From contig JAXRKP010000281.1 of NCBI GenBank assembly GCA_037039925.1, positions 142,001 to 206,000 of the forward strand: a DNA stretch of 64,000 nt, in the 5' to 3' direction. Source of the DNA: Doris montereyensis. Lineage: Eukaryota; Mollusca; Gastropoda; Nudibranchia; Dorididae. Within the stretch, counting starts at the first letter, position 1; every line of letters starts with the position of its first letter. This document shows, in pieces, positions 46,218-56,489 of the stretch. Below the pieces are notes generated by a model, which saw only the letters and a list, made by a program, of their open reading frames with translations, searched no databases and was not told the origin of the DNA. Position numbers and translations under genes: made by a program.

Positions 46218-46395
46218 TACAATAGTCGCTGGATAAAAGCACATTTCATAAAAACACACTCTGCATAAACACGCCTATATCTGCTGACCGAATATTTACT
46301 ACACAATAAAAATGTTCCCATAAACACACAGTATGCATAAAAGCACGCTTTTTCCCTGCGCCCAAAGGGCGTGCGTTTATCCAGCGTTTACTGTA
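46218..46395. mobile_element. 178-bp MITE with 25-bp terminal inverted repeats
   Basis: The left end TACAATAGTCGCTGGATAAAAGCAC matches the reverse complement of the right end, TACAGTAAACGCTGGATAAACGCAC, with few mismatches. Both ends start with TA, as expected for a Tc1/mariner-type target duplication. Inside, CATAAA.CACGC-like pieces recur. There is no coding capacity. Confidence 0.65.
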
Positions 46396-49300
46396 CCACA
46401 AACACCCTGCCTATCACGGTGGAAAATAGGCTAGCCAGTACAAGAGATTTTTGCAAGATTTAGTGTCCTGTTTGGGACCCGTCCGCGTTCGCTTACAATT
46501 GTTTCATTTCAATAGGTTTTATATCAACATAAAGTTTGTTTTCTTTTCTCTGAGAAATGGCAATTATTTTATCAGTTATGAACAAACAAAAAGAAACCTG
46601 ATCATTAATAATGATCCTTTCATAACCCAACCATCGTGGTGTTTTCTCTAACACGCCAGATTTTTTTATATATACATATCTTGGTTTGAGTATGCCTACT
46701 TAAAAATCCAGGTGCTCCGATGGATATACTTTGATTCGAATATGGTTTTCACCATGTAAATGTAAAGAAGATATTTCAGGCTTAAAAGTTAAAGTACCTA
46801 TATCGTGCTATGCTAACCTTGAGAATGCATTCTCAGAATCATTATTCATTTCTATATGCATCTGTGAAGTTTCATACATGTGTCACTTAAGTGCATGCAA
46901 CAAAGCACCACCATTTTATCTTAAGATAAGTTACTTTCAGTTTCAATACTGAAGCCTAAAGCGATGAACCTGACTGCTCCCTTTATCGACAGTCCATCCC
47001 CAGTATGACTATGAGATACTCTATTGATCAGCTCATCGCATTATGGGGATACAATTCATCAAAATGTTGCCTGAAGGCATTTTAAAGATTATTTAAGAAA
47101 ACTTTCATAGAACACGCGGTGGGATTAGTTTAATACAAAAATTCACTCATTCGATAGTATCATTTTTAACAAGCATCACACAGACCAAGAAGAATCCCTG
47201 ACTAGCCGCTGAGAATTCGCTTTGATGTTGAATCTAATTTTGACTGTTCAATCAAGCAGATCTGTGTGAAAATATGAGGAAGTAAATAAACATTTGCTCT
47301 TAACTTGCCGATAAACTGAAATTCTAAAGGGACGAAGAGGTGAAGGTTCTAGGTCTAGTTTTTTTTACAATAATTTCGCTCATGATCAGGGCGATAGATC
47401 ACCAGTTACGATTTGTGTCTATTTTTCAAATTCCTAAATGCCCAGTAAAGTTTTGTTGCCTTTCTTTTAAGGTGTTACTACTGTTTTCATTTTACTGATC
47501 AAACAACGCATTCTATTTAAATGTTAATGATTAAGATAACACTAAATCATTGTAACAGTGGTAACCCTCAACATAAACTTTTAATGCTGAGCAACAGGGA
47601 GGAATAAATACAATTCTTTTCTTTTCACCGAATAAAGAACTTCATTATACAAAACAAATAATACCCGGTAACTAAATTAACAAAGTTGATTCTTACCAAA
47701 ACAGTAATTCAATAAATAAAGCTTTGAAACTATGTGCAAGACAGATGATGTCGACTTAACTTAAAGTTAAAGAATGGATTAGAACAATTTTTGAAACATC
47801 TAATTTCCCCCCCAAAACAGTTTAAGAAAACCTAATCTTTAAAATGAAATAAACTAATGTTGGTACTAATATGACATAAAAGGCAGTGAAAAGAGTTTTA
47901 CAAAGATATATAATGTGTTAGTCCACCTTGAGGGAAACAGTTACAGAGCCTTGTTTTGAAGTTAAAGGCGCAGGAAAAATTTCTTCCCAAGCACGCTAAA
48001 AAATGTTTTGGTCACATTTGGTTGAGGTGTATTAAGTTAAAACTAGTCCCATATAGATGAAAATTACTGAATGCATGCTTTACGGTGACAACTTGAACCT
48101 CTAGATAAATTAAGCATATTGGGCAAATAGTTATTTTGTAGTAAAATCTTAACAATGGCATTTTAACTAACCTTACTAACCTAACATGCCAACAAAAACA
48201 GCTCGCGACATGTTTTCTCCCCAAAAAATTTAAAGAAGTCCCATGATCATTATAGTTCTCTCATGAGTTTGATATCTTCATTCCTTCAACTTATTATGTT
48301 GCTCTGTAGTAAAATGGCTTTGTTTTGTTAATATTGATTTGTTTTGTTTTGCACTGAAGCATCAAACTCGTGCCCAAATCAGTTTTTTAAAGTGCAGGAA
48401 AATTTTAAATAATAAAAATAATCTAACCTTTTGATTTATGAACCAATTTTGATAAAAATAAATGTTTTTAAATCTTTTCTATTTTTGCATTTTATTTCCA
48501 AGAGGAAAATGGTTACAATAAAAAAATAAAAAATTCAATCAGGGGTACCTAAAGAAAGCTTGGCCATACACCATGAACTGAGATATGGATTACATCAAAT
48601 CTATTCATCCCTCTTTCTCTAAAGACCAACACACACCTTGCTTTTAGTGTTGGACAGATCAAGCAACAAAGAAAAAGCAATTGTTGCTTTATACTATAAT
48701 AACACTACCACAAAATCTAACTAATATTTTAAACACTTCTCAGTTCATTATAAACACCAAAATCTGATTGACGTTATCAGGATTTATATTTGAAAAATTG
48801 AGTACATATGAATCTGAAACAATTTGCAATTGAGAATATCAAATAAATATGTTGTAATACATAGTACCCGACTTAAGAAGGCCATAAAAAACCCCCAACA
48901 GAATAAACACTAAAAGTAAAAAACTCCAAACAAAACAAACTAATAATAAAAATAAAACACCCTGCAATTCTTTCATCAAATATATCCATTAACAAAAACA
49001 AAATCTGTGATTTTCAGGGCTATGTTCAGTCCTGTAGATTCCATATTACAAAGAAAGTAACAAAACAAAAGTACATCAAGCTCTCGCTTCCTTTCACACA
49101 GACTGAAGAGGAACAAATGATTAAACATCCATAAATGAATTATTTCTTACATTTATCTTTCATGTTTTTACCCAATCAAAATATGAGTGTACCTCGTGAC
49201 TTCAGGAGGAACAAACCCTGATAGAATGTATGTGAAAATGAAGAAAAAAAGCAACAGAGGGACATATATGTGATGTTATGAAAGGCACAAAAATATGTTT

Positions 49301-49430
49301 AGCAAATTGATGAGGACAAAAAGGTTTGTGCCACACATGCATGTTGAGATGCTTCTCTTTAGCTAAACAATTTCATGACATATAATAATAATAGTTACAT
49401 AAAAACCACAAGCCATAGCCACAATACGCT

Positions 49431-49476
49431 AAACAGAGCAATATCAAAACATAGGTACGTATATTATATATATTAC

Positions 49477-49510
<34 letters not shown>
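49431..49510. repeat. TA-rich array
   Basis: Imperfect then perfect TA repeat leading directly into an inverted-repeat element; the perfect run is about 49480-49510. Confidence 0.85.
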
Positions 49511-49512
<2 letters not shown>

Positions 49513-49977
49513 GGTGAGTGAAAAAAAAAGTTCCGAACTTTGGTCTACATTGTTAAATTTTAAATCGCAATGTTATTTTTTATATGATTATTTCAAACTA
49601 TGAATTATGATGTATTTGTGGCGGAAATTTCATGAGTATAATAGTACACGGAAGTGAAAACATCCTCTCGCCCAATAAAATACCATGCACTTTTACCTAC
49701 TCAATGCATACTTCACAGGCAATTGTCATTGACAGTGCAAATATGCTTAATTGGGAAATTAACGCAGATTTGTAGGTTATGATATTTTGATTTGAAGTGA
49801 CCGTACAAAAATGTTTGTATCTAATTAACTAATCAAATCATCTAATTTGACTGAAATTTTAGTCATTAAACAAATGTTGATCTAGATACGGTATGATTTA
49901 AAAAAACATATGTGTCTTAATTGGTGAGGTACAAACTTTTAAACTTCGGAACACCCCCCCCCCCCCCCACTCACCCG
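49511..49977. mobile_element. 467-bp inverted-repeat element inserted in TA repeats
   Basis: The left end is CGGGTGAGTG, an A-run, then TTCCGAACTTT. The right end is AAACTTCGGAACA, a C-run, then CACTCACCCG. The outer 10 bases and the TTCCGAA block are inverted copies, spaced by homopolymers of different kind. The element sits in TA repeats (ATAT on the left, ATGTATATA on the right), which fits insertion at TA. No transposase frame is present. Confidence 0.6.
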
Positions 49978-50878
49978 ATGTATATACACACACACACACG
50001 TAATATTTTTTTTATACATAAAATGAATGTCATTTTAAAAGTGGGTCTCTTGAAGTTACGCAATAAATTTACTTTTGTTATGTTTTAAAAACTTAAAGCT
50101 GTATTCTTTCAGAGCGTCAAATTCAGCACTCTGTCCAACACCGTATACATAATACATGTATAATATTTACATTGAAGAATGATGAACATTTTATAAAAAT
50201 GAGACCAAACACGTGGAAATTTGTTGCTTTTTTTATATATAAAAATACATTTCACACACATCAATGTTACCATTATATTACCAATCTGTACAATTCACAA
50301 TATATGGAGAAGATGTTTCAAGAAAATTAATACAAGCACATACAATACCTTCTTTTGTGTTAAAATTTAAAAGGTTCATTTAAATTGATCATTAACACTT
50401 TGTACATTGGTCACCATTTAAAGAATAGTTAAAAAGGAAATAAATGTAGAATTTAAAACATGTTTTGCTACTCCAACATTTCAATATGAACGTTAAAAAT
50501 CACACACAAATATACAACTACACAATAGCATGTTGAATTGATAAAAAGATGCTTCCAACTAATTTGCTGTTGACATTTGTGGGTCTGAAACTGAAAGGAG
50601 GAGCAAGGTTATTTATAAATTTTAAATGACCAAGCAACTTTGTAATTAATTGATTTAATCTACAAAATGGAAATGACTCCTTGGCTCAGGAACAAATGAA
50701 ACAATTGATTTCTTGGGTTCACATTGCTATTGCCTGAAAACATCACACAGTAGACCTAGAGAAAACTGAGTTTCCATTAGCATAGCTTATTTTATGGTAT
50801 CAAGTGAAGAAATCCAAAACAAACAGACGCCTGTTCAATGATTGATTGGTACCTCTTTACTACCCCCTCTGTGAAGCA

Positions 50879-51484
50879 CTAACTACACTCTGGTGGTTTA
50901 TCAGAATAGTGATTACCCATTTGCGTTGTATCTAATGACCCATACATAGAGTTAATACCCGAATGCATTCCCATGTGGTGCTCAGGGCCACCCATCATGC
51001 GACTACTCATGTGCGGATTGAACATGCCCATCTGAGACCCTGGCATACCACTTGACCCTGCATGCATGCTTCCCATCCCAGAAACTGTTCCTCCCATGCT
51101 GGGATTTTGCATTCCCATATGCGGGCCATACAATCCCATTTCCGAACTTCTCATTCCAGCCGAACTATTGGTGTAACTGTTCAGTTGCATACCAGGCGCA
51201 TAGCTGCCCATCTGGTTGATGTCCACAGACTGACCATAGGGATTCATGGAAGGCATGCTCATGCCCATTGAGGCATGGGATCCTTGGGACCCCATACCAA
51301 TATGTTGAGGAAGGTGTGAGTTGATGGAATTCAAATGGGAGTTTTGTGAAGTGAGGTGAGAGTTTTGAGGGTTCATCTGAGGTGAGCCCATCTGCTGGTT
51401 GGTCAGAGCATTTAGCTGGTCTTGACTTGAGCCCTGAAGTCCTGGAGAGGAAATCTGTCCCATACCACTCATGTGAGGGTGAGA
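50879..51484 (-). CDS. C-terminal Met/Gly/Ser-rich arm of the SMUG1-type protein
   Basis: A 197-codon frame (first Met at 51472) with MGM, HMGMQNP and SGMGSMHAG-like repeats, ending KPPECS before the stop at 50879. It overlaps the end of the core frame by four bases. If one base is missing from the C-run at 51485-51489, the core frame runs straight through LPMSGGSHPHMSGMGQ into it. Similar composition on both sides supports one protein. Confidence 0.6.
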   Translation of the reverse strand, partial: SHPHMSGMGQISSPGLQGSSQDQLNALTNQQMGSPQMNPQNSHLTSQNSHLNSINSHLPQHIGMGSQGSHASMGMSMPSMNPYGQSVDINQMGSYAPGMQLNSYTNSSAGMRSSEMGLYGPHMGMQNPSMGGTVSGMGSMHAGSSGMPGSQMGMFNPHMSSRMMGGPEHHMGMHSGINSMYGSLDTTQMGNHYSDKPPECS

Positions 51485-54076
51485 CCCCCTGACATAGGGA
51501 GGTGCATTGAAGGGTTGGAAGTGCTCATGGGATTGTTTAAAGACATCTGTGGATTGTGTGAGCCTAATCCCCCTTCTTGTTTTCCAGAGAACTGCACGTT
51601 CGGGGAATTTGCAGTTGACACTTCAGATCCTTGAGATCCTGGTTCACTTTGTGAGTTTGGAATTCCATTTTCCTGAGAGTTTAAAGTTGAATCCCCTATA
51701 AAACCATGTCCATTGGAGCTTTTACTATCAAGACATTTCTCTACCACTGCTTCCTGTGAATCAAGGGAACCTGCATCTAAAGAATTACTTCGGTCAGTGT
51801 TCAAGCATTCTTTACTGGTGTCCTGGGTTACATCAGTACCATGGGGTGTGCTATTTGCTGCATTGTGGTTAGGTGACTGGGATGGAGCTTGCTGAGATGA
51901 CTGCTGAGCAGGGGACTGGCTACATGAGGAGTGAGCGGGGGATGATTGGGTGTTCCGGGTTGATGCGTGCGCAGGTGATGACTGGTTTCTTGCTGGAGCA
52001 TGGGCGGGAGACTGGTTTGGTGCAGATGTCTGCACAGGAGACTGGTGGTTGTTTGATCCTTGAGCAGGAGAATGGTGATATGACTGAATAGGAGGTGACT
52101 GAAAACCATAGTGGCCTGGTGACTGCTTGTGGTAGGGATTGTGGTGTTGAGGATGGTGACTGAGGGGTATGGCTGATGAGGAGGATGATGAAGATGACGA
52201 TCCATGAGGCTGGTGAGACAAAGCAGATGGATGACTTGGCTGGTAGGGCACTCTGCCATATCGGATAATATCAATAATACCGATTTCAGTCAACTGCTTG
52301 ATAGCAATGTCAGCCCAGCCTTTGTTTGCAGCAGGATTTATAGGGCTGGGATGCATCAGACACTCAAGGGTTGTACCATTGAACTCATCAGCGGACAATG
52401 CCTTTTGGGCCTGGGCCAATGCATACTTGCCAATGCAAATGACATACTTACACTTGAGCAGACGTACTACCTCCACCAAGGTGGCATTACACAGGGCATT
52501 GATCTGGTCCAAAACAGATGAGGTCAACTGTGGAGGAGTAACGTTTTTACCACTGTCAGTGAGAAAAGCAAAAGGACAAAGGTTGTGAACATAACTTGTT
52601 CGGAAAAAATGTTCTGGTGAGTGACAAAGTGTCCGAAACAGTTGCCAAAATCTGCCTCCAGTAACCTCAGAACGTGAGCACTCAAGCCCTACAACTCTGC
52701 GCTTTGGATGTTCGAGAACAGGTTTTAAAACTTCTCCCTCAATTTGCAGCCATTCCTTCACAATGGCACATTCACCAAAGGGCACTCCATTCTGGGACAT
52801 GCCAAAAGGACCCGGATTCATACCAACAAACAATATATATTTTTCCCCTGTGCAAAACCGACGAACAAAATTCATATGAGAGTCAAATGCATATTCAAGA
52901 GGATTATAAACATACTGGATTTTTCCTGGGAGACTCACACGTGACAACTTTTCACATAAGTCTTTTTCACTCAAAATGTATCTGTCAGCATAAAACTGAG
53001 GACTTCCAACTTCTGCATTTGAAGAGAACAAATAGATACCACGCTGAGAATGGAAGCAAGCTGGATCCCTTGGAGCAGGAGTAGGAGGTCGTTCTACTTC
53101 TTCGTTGGATTTCTTTGGCTTTTTGGAGCTGGACTGTGAACTCGGTCATCCATAAATGGGGCCCTCGCATCATACCAGCCTGTAGGGCATGAGGAGGAAA
53201 GTGTCTTCCCCCAGGACCGCCTGGTGGTAGTCCATGGAAATATGGATTTGACAACTGCCGATATCTGTACCTTTCAAGCTCTTCTGAAGACATCAGATCA
53301 GAGTCCTGCTTAAGAGGGAAACCAGGGATAGTCCCTGGACCCCATCCCATCGATGGATGGTAAGCAAATGACATTTGACCAGGTTGACTGTTGGAATAGA
53401 GTCCCATGGCAGATGGTTGCATCAGTTGAGAGGATGAAATTCCTCCCATATACCGATTCATACCTTCCAACGAATTGGGATGGGCAGATGGGAATCCACT
53501 AACTTGATTATATCCATACATTGGATATCCATATGATTGAGAAAATGGAGAAAACGGCCCAGGTCTCGTACTGGAGTCTGCTGCAGAACTGCTTGTTCCA
53601 CCAAACGCTTGTGCGTAGGGGCTTGTGGGAATGCTGTTGGTTAGGGTACTCGGAGTGTACAGAGATGATGAATTAGAGAACGACGGAGACGAAGATTGTG
53701 TTTCAGAGGTGGGTGTACCAGAAAATTGACCATGAGGAGAAGATGCATTCAAGGTATCTGTCGCAGATGCTCCTGGGGAGTGAGCTGTTGAGCCTGATCT
53801 AAGTGAAGATCCAGGAAACCCAAGTTCGGGTACGCCTGAATAAGCAGACTGGCCGTAAGCAGCATACTGAGAGGCCAAATTGAGATTAGTAGCAGCTGTT
53901 AAGTCAGCTGATTTTGGATAACCCAGCACTGACTCCCCAGGCAAGGCACCCATCGCAGCTGGCGTGGATCCTGACGCCAGGCTCCGCATGTCTGATGTAA
54001 ATTGATGAGCATATGGCTCAAGAGATGACGAAAGACCGTGTTGAGAATAGGCGTCCCAGGGAGATGACGATGACAT
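50879..54076 (-). CDS. SMUG1: SMUG1-type uracil-DNA glycosylase with long disordered arms (two frame breaks)
   Basis: SMUG1 removes uracil and oxidised pyrimidines such as 5-hydroxymethyluracil from DNA in base-excision repair. The domain is seen in the middle frame (53031-51469). FVGMNPGPFGMSQ carries the catalytic Asn (N72 of that frame; N85 in human) and LMHPSPINPAANKGW the catalytic His (H227). VHNLCPFAF and GLECSRSEVTGGRFW are further family matches. Upstream (54076 to about 53140) are some 310 residues rich in Ser, Gly, Pro, Tyr; downstream are some 450 residues rich in Ser, Gln, His, Asn, then Met/Gly. Human SMUG1 has about 270 residues and no such arms. The whole span is 3198 nt, 1066 codons including stop. 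One apparent extra base near 53139 and one missing base in the C-run at 51485-51489 would make a single frame. The domain is firm; the joined protein is inference. Confidence 0.88.
51469..53031 (-). CDS. SMUG1: SMUG1 glycosylase core and Ser/Gln/His-rich tail
   Basis: A 520-codon frame. Residues 1-255 are the glycosylase domain with IQYVYNPLEYAFDSH, GMNPGPFGMSQNGVPFGE and MHPSPINPAANKGW. Residues 265-520 are low-complexity: a run of Ser, then many degenerate QSPAH/NQSPAHAP units, then a more acidic stretch. Reading upstream from the first Met, the frame stays open through PTPAPRDPACFHSQRGIYLF back to about 53145, so the Met at 53031 is probably not the start. Confidence 0.92.
   Translation of the reverse strand: MFSSNAEVGSPQFYADRYILSEKDLCEKLSRVSLPGKIQYVYNPLEYAFDSHMNFVRRFCTGEKYILFVGMNPGPFGMSQNGVPFGECAIVKEWLQIEGEVLKPVLEHPKRRVVGLECSRSEVTGGRFWQLFRTLCHSPEHFFRTSYVHNLCPFAFLTDSGKNVTPPQLTSSVLDQINALCNATLVEVVRLLKCKYVICIGKYALAQAQKALSADEFNGTTLECLMHPSPINPAANKGWADIAIKQLTEIGIIDIIRYGRVPYQPSHPSALSHQPHGSSSSSSSSSAIPLSHHPQHHNPYHKQSPGHYGFQSPPIQSYHHSPAQGSNNHQSPVQTSAPNQSPAHAPARNQSSPAHASTRNTQSSPAHSSCSQSPAQQSSQQAPSQSPNHNAANSTPHGTDVTQDTSKECLNTDRSNSLDAGSLDSQEAVVEKCLDSKSSNGHGFIGDSTLNSQENGIPNSQSEPGSQGSEVSTANSPNVQFSGKQEGGLGSHNPQMSLNNPMSTSNPSMHLPMSGGLTLT
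53140..54076 (-). CDS. N-terminal low-complexity arm of the SMUG1-type protein
   Basis: The frame starts MSSSSPWDAYSQHGLSSSLE and ends close to MMRGPHLWMTE, where the SMUG1 frame takes over (SQSSSKKPKKSNEEVERPPT) if one base near 53139 is ignored. It is rich in Ser, Gly, Pro, Tyr and Gln with SPHGQFSG, SPYAQAFGG and YGYPMYGYNQ-like pieces, consistent with a disordered, prion-like segment. A possible splice acceptor (TTTTAAACAG) lies just upstream of the ATG, so the true start may be in an earlier exon. The unrepaired frame continues to a stop at 52985. Confidence 0.65.
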
Positions 54077-54425
54077 CTTGGGGTAGTAAGCTGTTTAAAA
54101 CGAAATAGAGCAACAGGAAAAAGCGGTACAAACTAAGTGTAAGAAATTTCACACTCCAAATGGTTTCATTGAAAGCACAGTCCATATAAGTTCTGCAGCT
54201 GCAAAATGTGATGGCTTCTCCATCTACTCATATCTTGCTTTTCTTTTCGGGATTGTTAAAGCAGAAATAATTGCTGGTTTAGGAAACTTCCTTCATCCGC
54301 ACGAAGGGGGGATGGAATGGATGTCTTAAAATGAAAGTCAATTCACAGAACTGCCGTGGAAAGACCAGCAGCAAAAAATCCACGCTTTTTTCCGTCAGTT
54401 TGAACTGGCTCTGTTTTAAAATTAC

Positions 54426-54467
54426 CTTCCTTGGACGCTCATTAGTTGATCGCCACTGAACCTCCAT
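54426..54467 (-). CDS. Possible 5' coding exon of the SMUG1-type gene
   Basis: A 42-nt segment, ATG to AAG, encoding MEVQWRSTNERPRK, lies between a good acceptor (TTAACAG) and a good donor (AAG|GTAATT). Spliced to the AG just before the ATG at 54076 it would be in frame. Spliced to the better acceptor 14 bases further upstream (AAACAG) it would not. It is short and could be chance, or non-coding leader. Confidence 0.25.
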
Positions 54468-54680
54468 CTGTTAATGAAAAAGAAAAATGTAATACAATGA
54501 AAACGTTTGTGTTCTATTCTTAAAAAATTATATAGATGTTGCACAACGTAACTTTAAAGTAACCTGTGTCATGTTTAATGTATCGGTTAGATCTGGATAA
54601 GATCTTAGATCTCTTCTGGTGACATCTATCTCTGAATACAGACAATATGATAATGTTGCTCCAGATATAGATATGGCCCC

Positions 54681-54890
<210 letters not shown>

Positions 54891-55072
54891 TATAGATAGA
54901 TAGACAGCCCGAGAGACAGGGAGAGAAAATTTGGTTGATTTGCAATTTACCCTGACTATCACATGCGGTGACCGCAAGGTGAATTAAGAACAGGAGGAAA
55001 CAGCAACTCTAGCAAGCTAAAGAGGTTAGAGAGATCCATATAGGCACTTCCTAAATTATGAATAAACATACT

Positions 55073-55103
<31 letters not shown>

Positions 55104-56489
55104 GTACATGATTAATATTTAAAGATGTATGGCTCCTGGCCAAGTGCATGTTGATTTCTCTTGTTGCATTTGCAACTTTCTGTTTTTTAGCTCAGCACTT
55201 TGCATTTACAACAGCAATCAAGTTGTTACAACGGAAAGGACTGGCCAATTATCTCATCAGTTTTGCGAGGTTGTTGTAATGACGACACTGATTCAGAATT
55301 TATTTTTTCTTGACATTATACTCTTAGGAACGATTTTTCACTCTGATTACTTCACGACTCAGGTGTAAATGAGTACTCAGTCATAAGTAGAGGATTTTGT
55401 TAGAGGTTTAGTATGCAGCTTATAACTGGCAACTTTACTGTATACTCCATGGAGAATGGTGAATGACTTCGAATGGCAATGCCTGCCGTGGCATCAGATA
55501 AAGTCAGTGAACCTGCACTTGCGCAGGGATACAGACTAAAAGCTGTTCTTTAAATTTGATAGTGCTACAACCCCGATACTGATTACGGCACCACAAAACA
55601 TACTCAACATTTGTTATCAAACATAAAAAACTTATTCTTAATACAATGACAATAAAATATAATCTTACGACTCAAAAACACTCAACATTCACAAAGTAAA
55701 GATATCTACAAAGTTATATATATATATATATATATATATTGTGCATAGTGTGTGCATCCCTCTATCGTAGTTACTACCAAAACACAACATTAAGTCGTGG
55801 GATCCATTAAATGTGTGCATGTTTTGTGGAGTAAAATTAATTTGACAACATTTACTGATCCTGAAAATGTATGTTATAAATGTACCTTGATTCCATTTTA
55901 CAAAATACATCATCCCCTCTTCAAGTTATTCATGACCAAAATTTTGTTGAGACCCCCATTAATTCTATTAAACGGAAAGGCCACTGGCCGTCCCTTGAAG
56001 TGTCAGCTGATGCAATGCAATATTATCCTTGACCATCGGCTGCCAGACTAAGTTGAAGCCATTTGAATCCCCCTAGCTAACTGTCTGAACACAGTGTGGT
56101 GGATTGTTTGATAAGCAGTAGGATGTGTACAAGATGTGACTTATGTCAATCCATAGGTTAGTCCATGCCTTTGCCCATGCACTGATTGAGTACCCATTAG
56201 CATCCGCCGATGGCAGATGTCATGAGTTGACCAGCCATAGTTTACAATGATGAAAACTTTGGAGTTTCACAAATTGTATTATTAATGACTAAGATTCATA
56301 CAATGTTGCATAAAAACATATATAAAAAAAAAAAAAACCAAAATGCAACATTATCGAAATAAGTATAAATTCAAACAATTGTTGTATGTAAAAAAGGCAT
56401 CTAATTTTGCAAACCATCTTAGCAAAAGAAAGTCTTTTCAGTATCTTAGACCAAATTCAATGCATATTGCTCTGTATATAATAAATATT
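54891..56489. other. Non-coding stretch
   Basis: Contains a short ATT array (55075-55101) and a TA array (55704-55738). No gene is recognised; the promoter of the SMUG1-type gene may be here. Confidence 0.5.

Noticed and set aside
53134..53175. A 42-nt GT-AG segment considered as an intron that would join the arm to the SMUG1 core
   Set aside because: Its length is a multiple of three, so removing it does not change frame, and 42 nt is shorter than normal animal introns.
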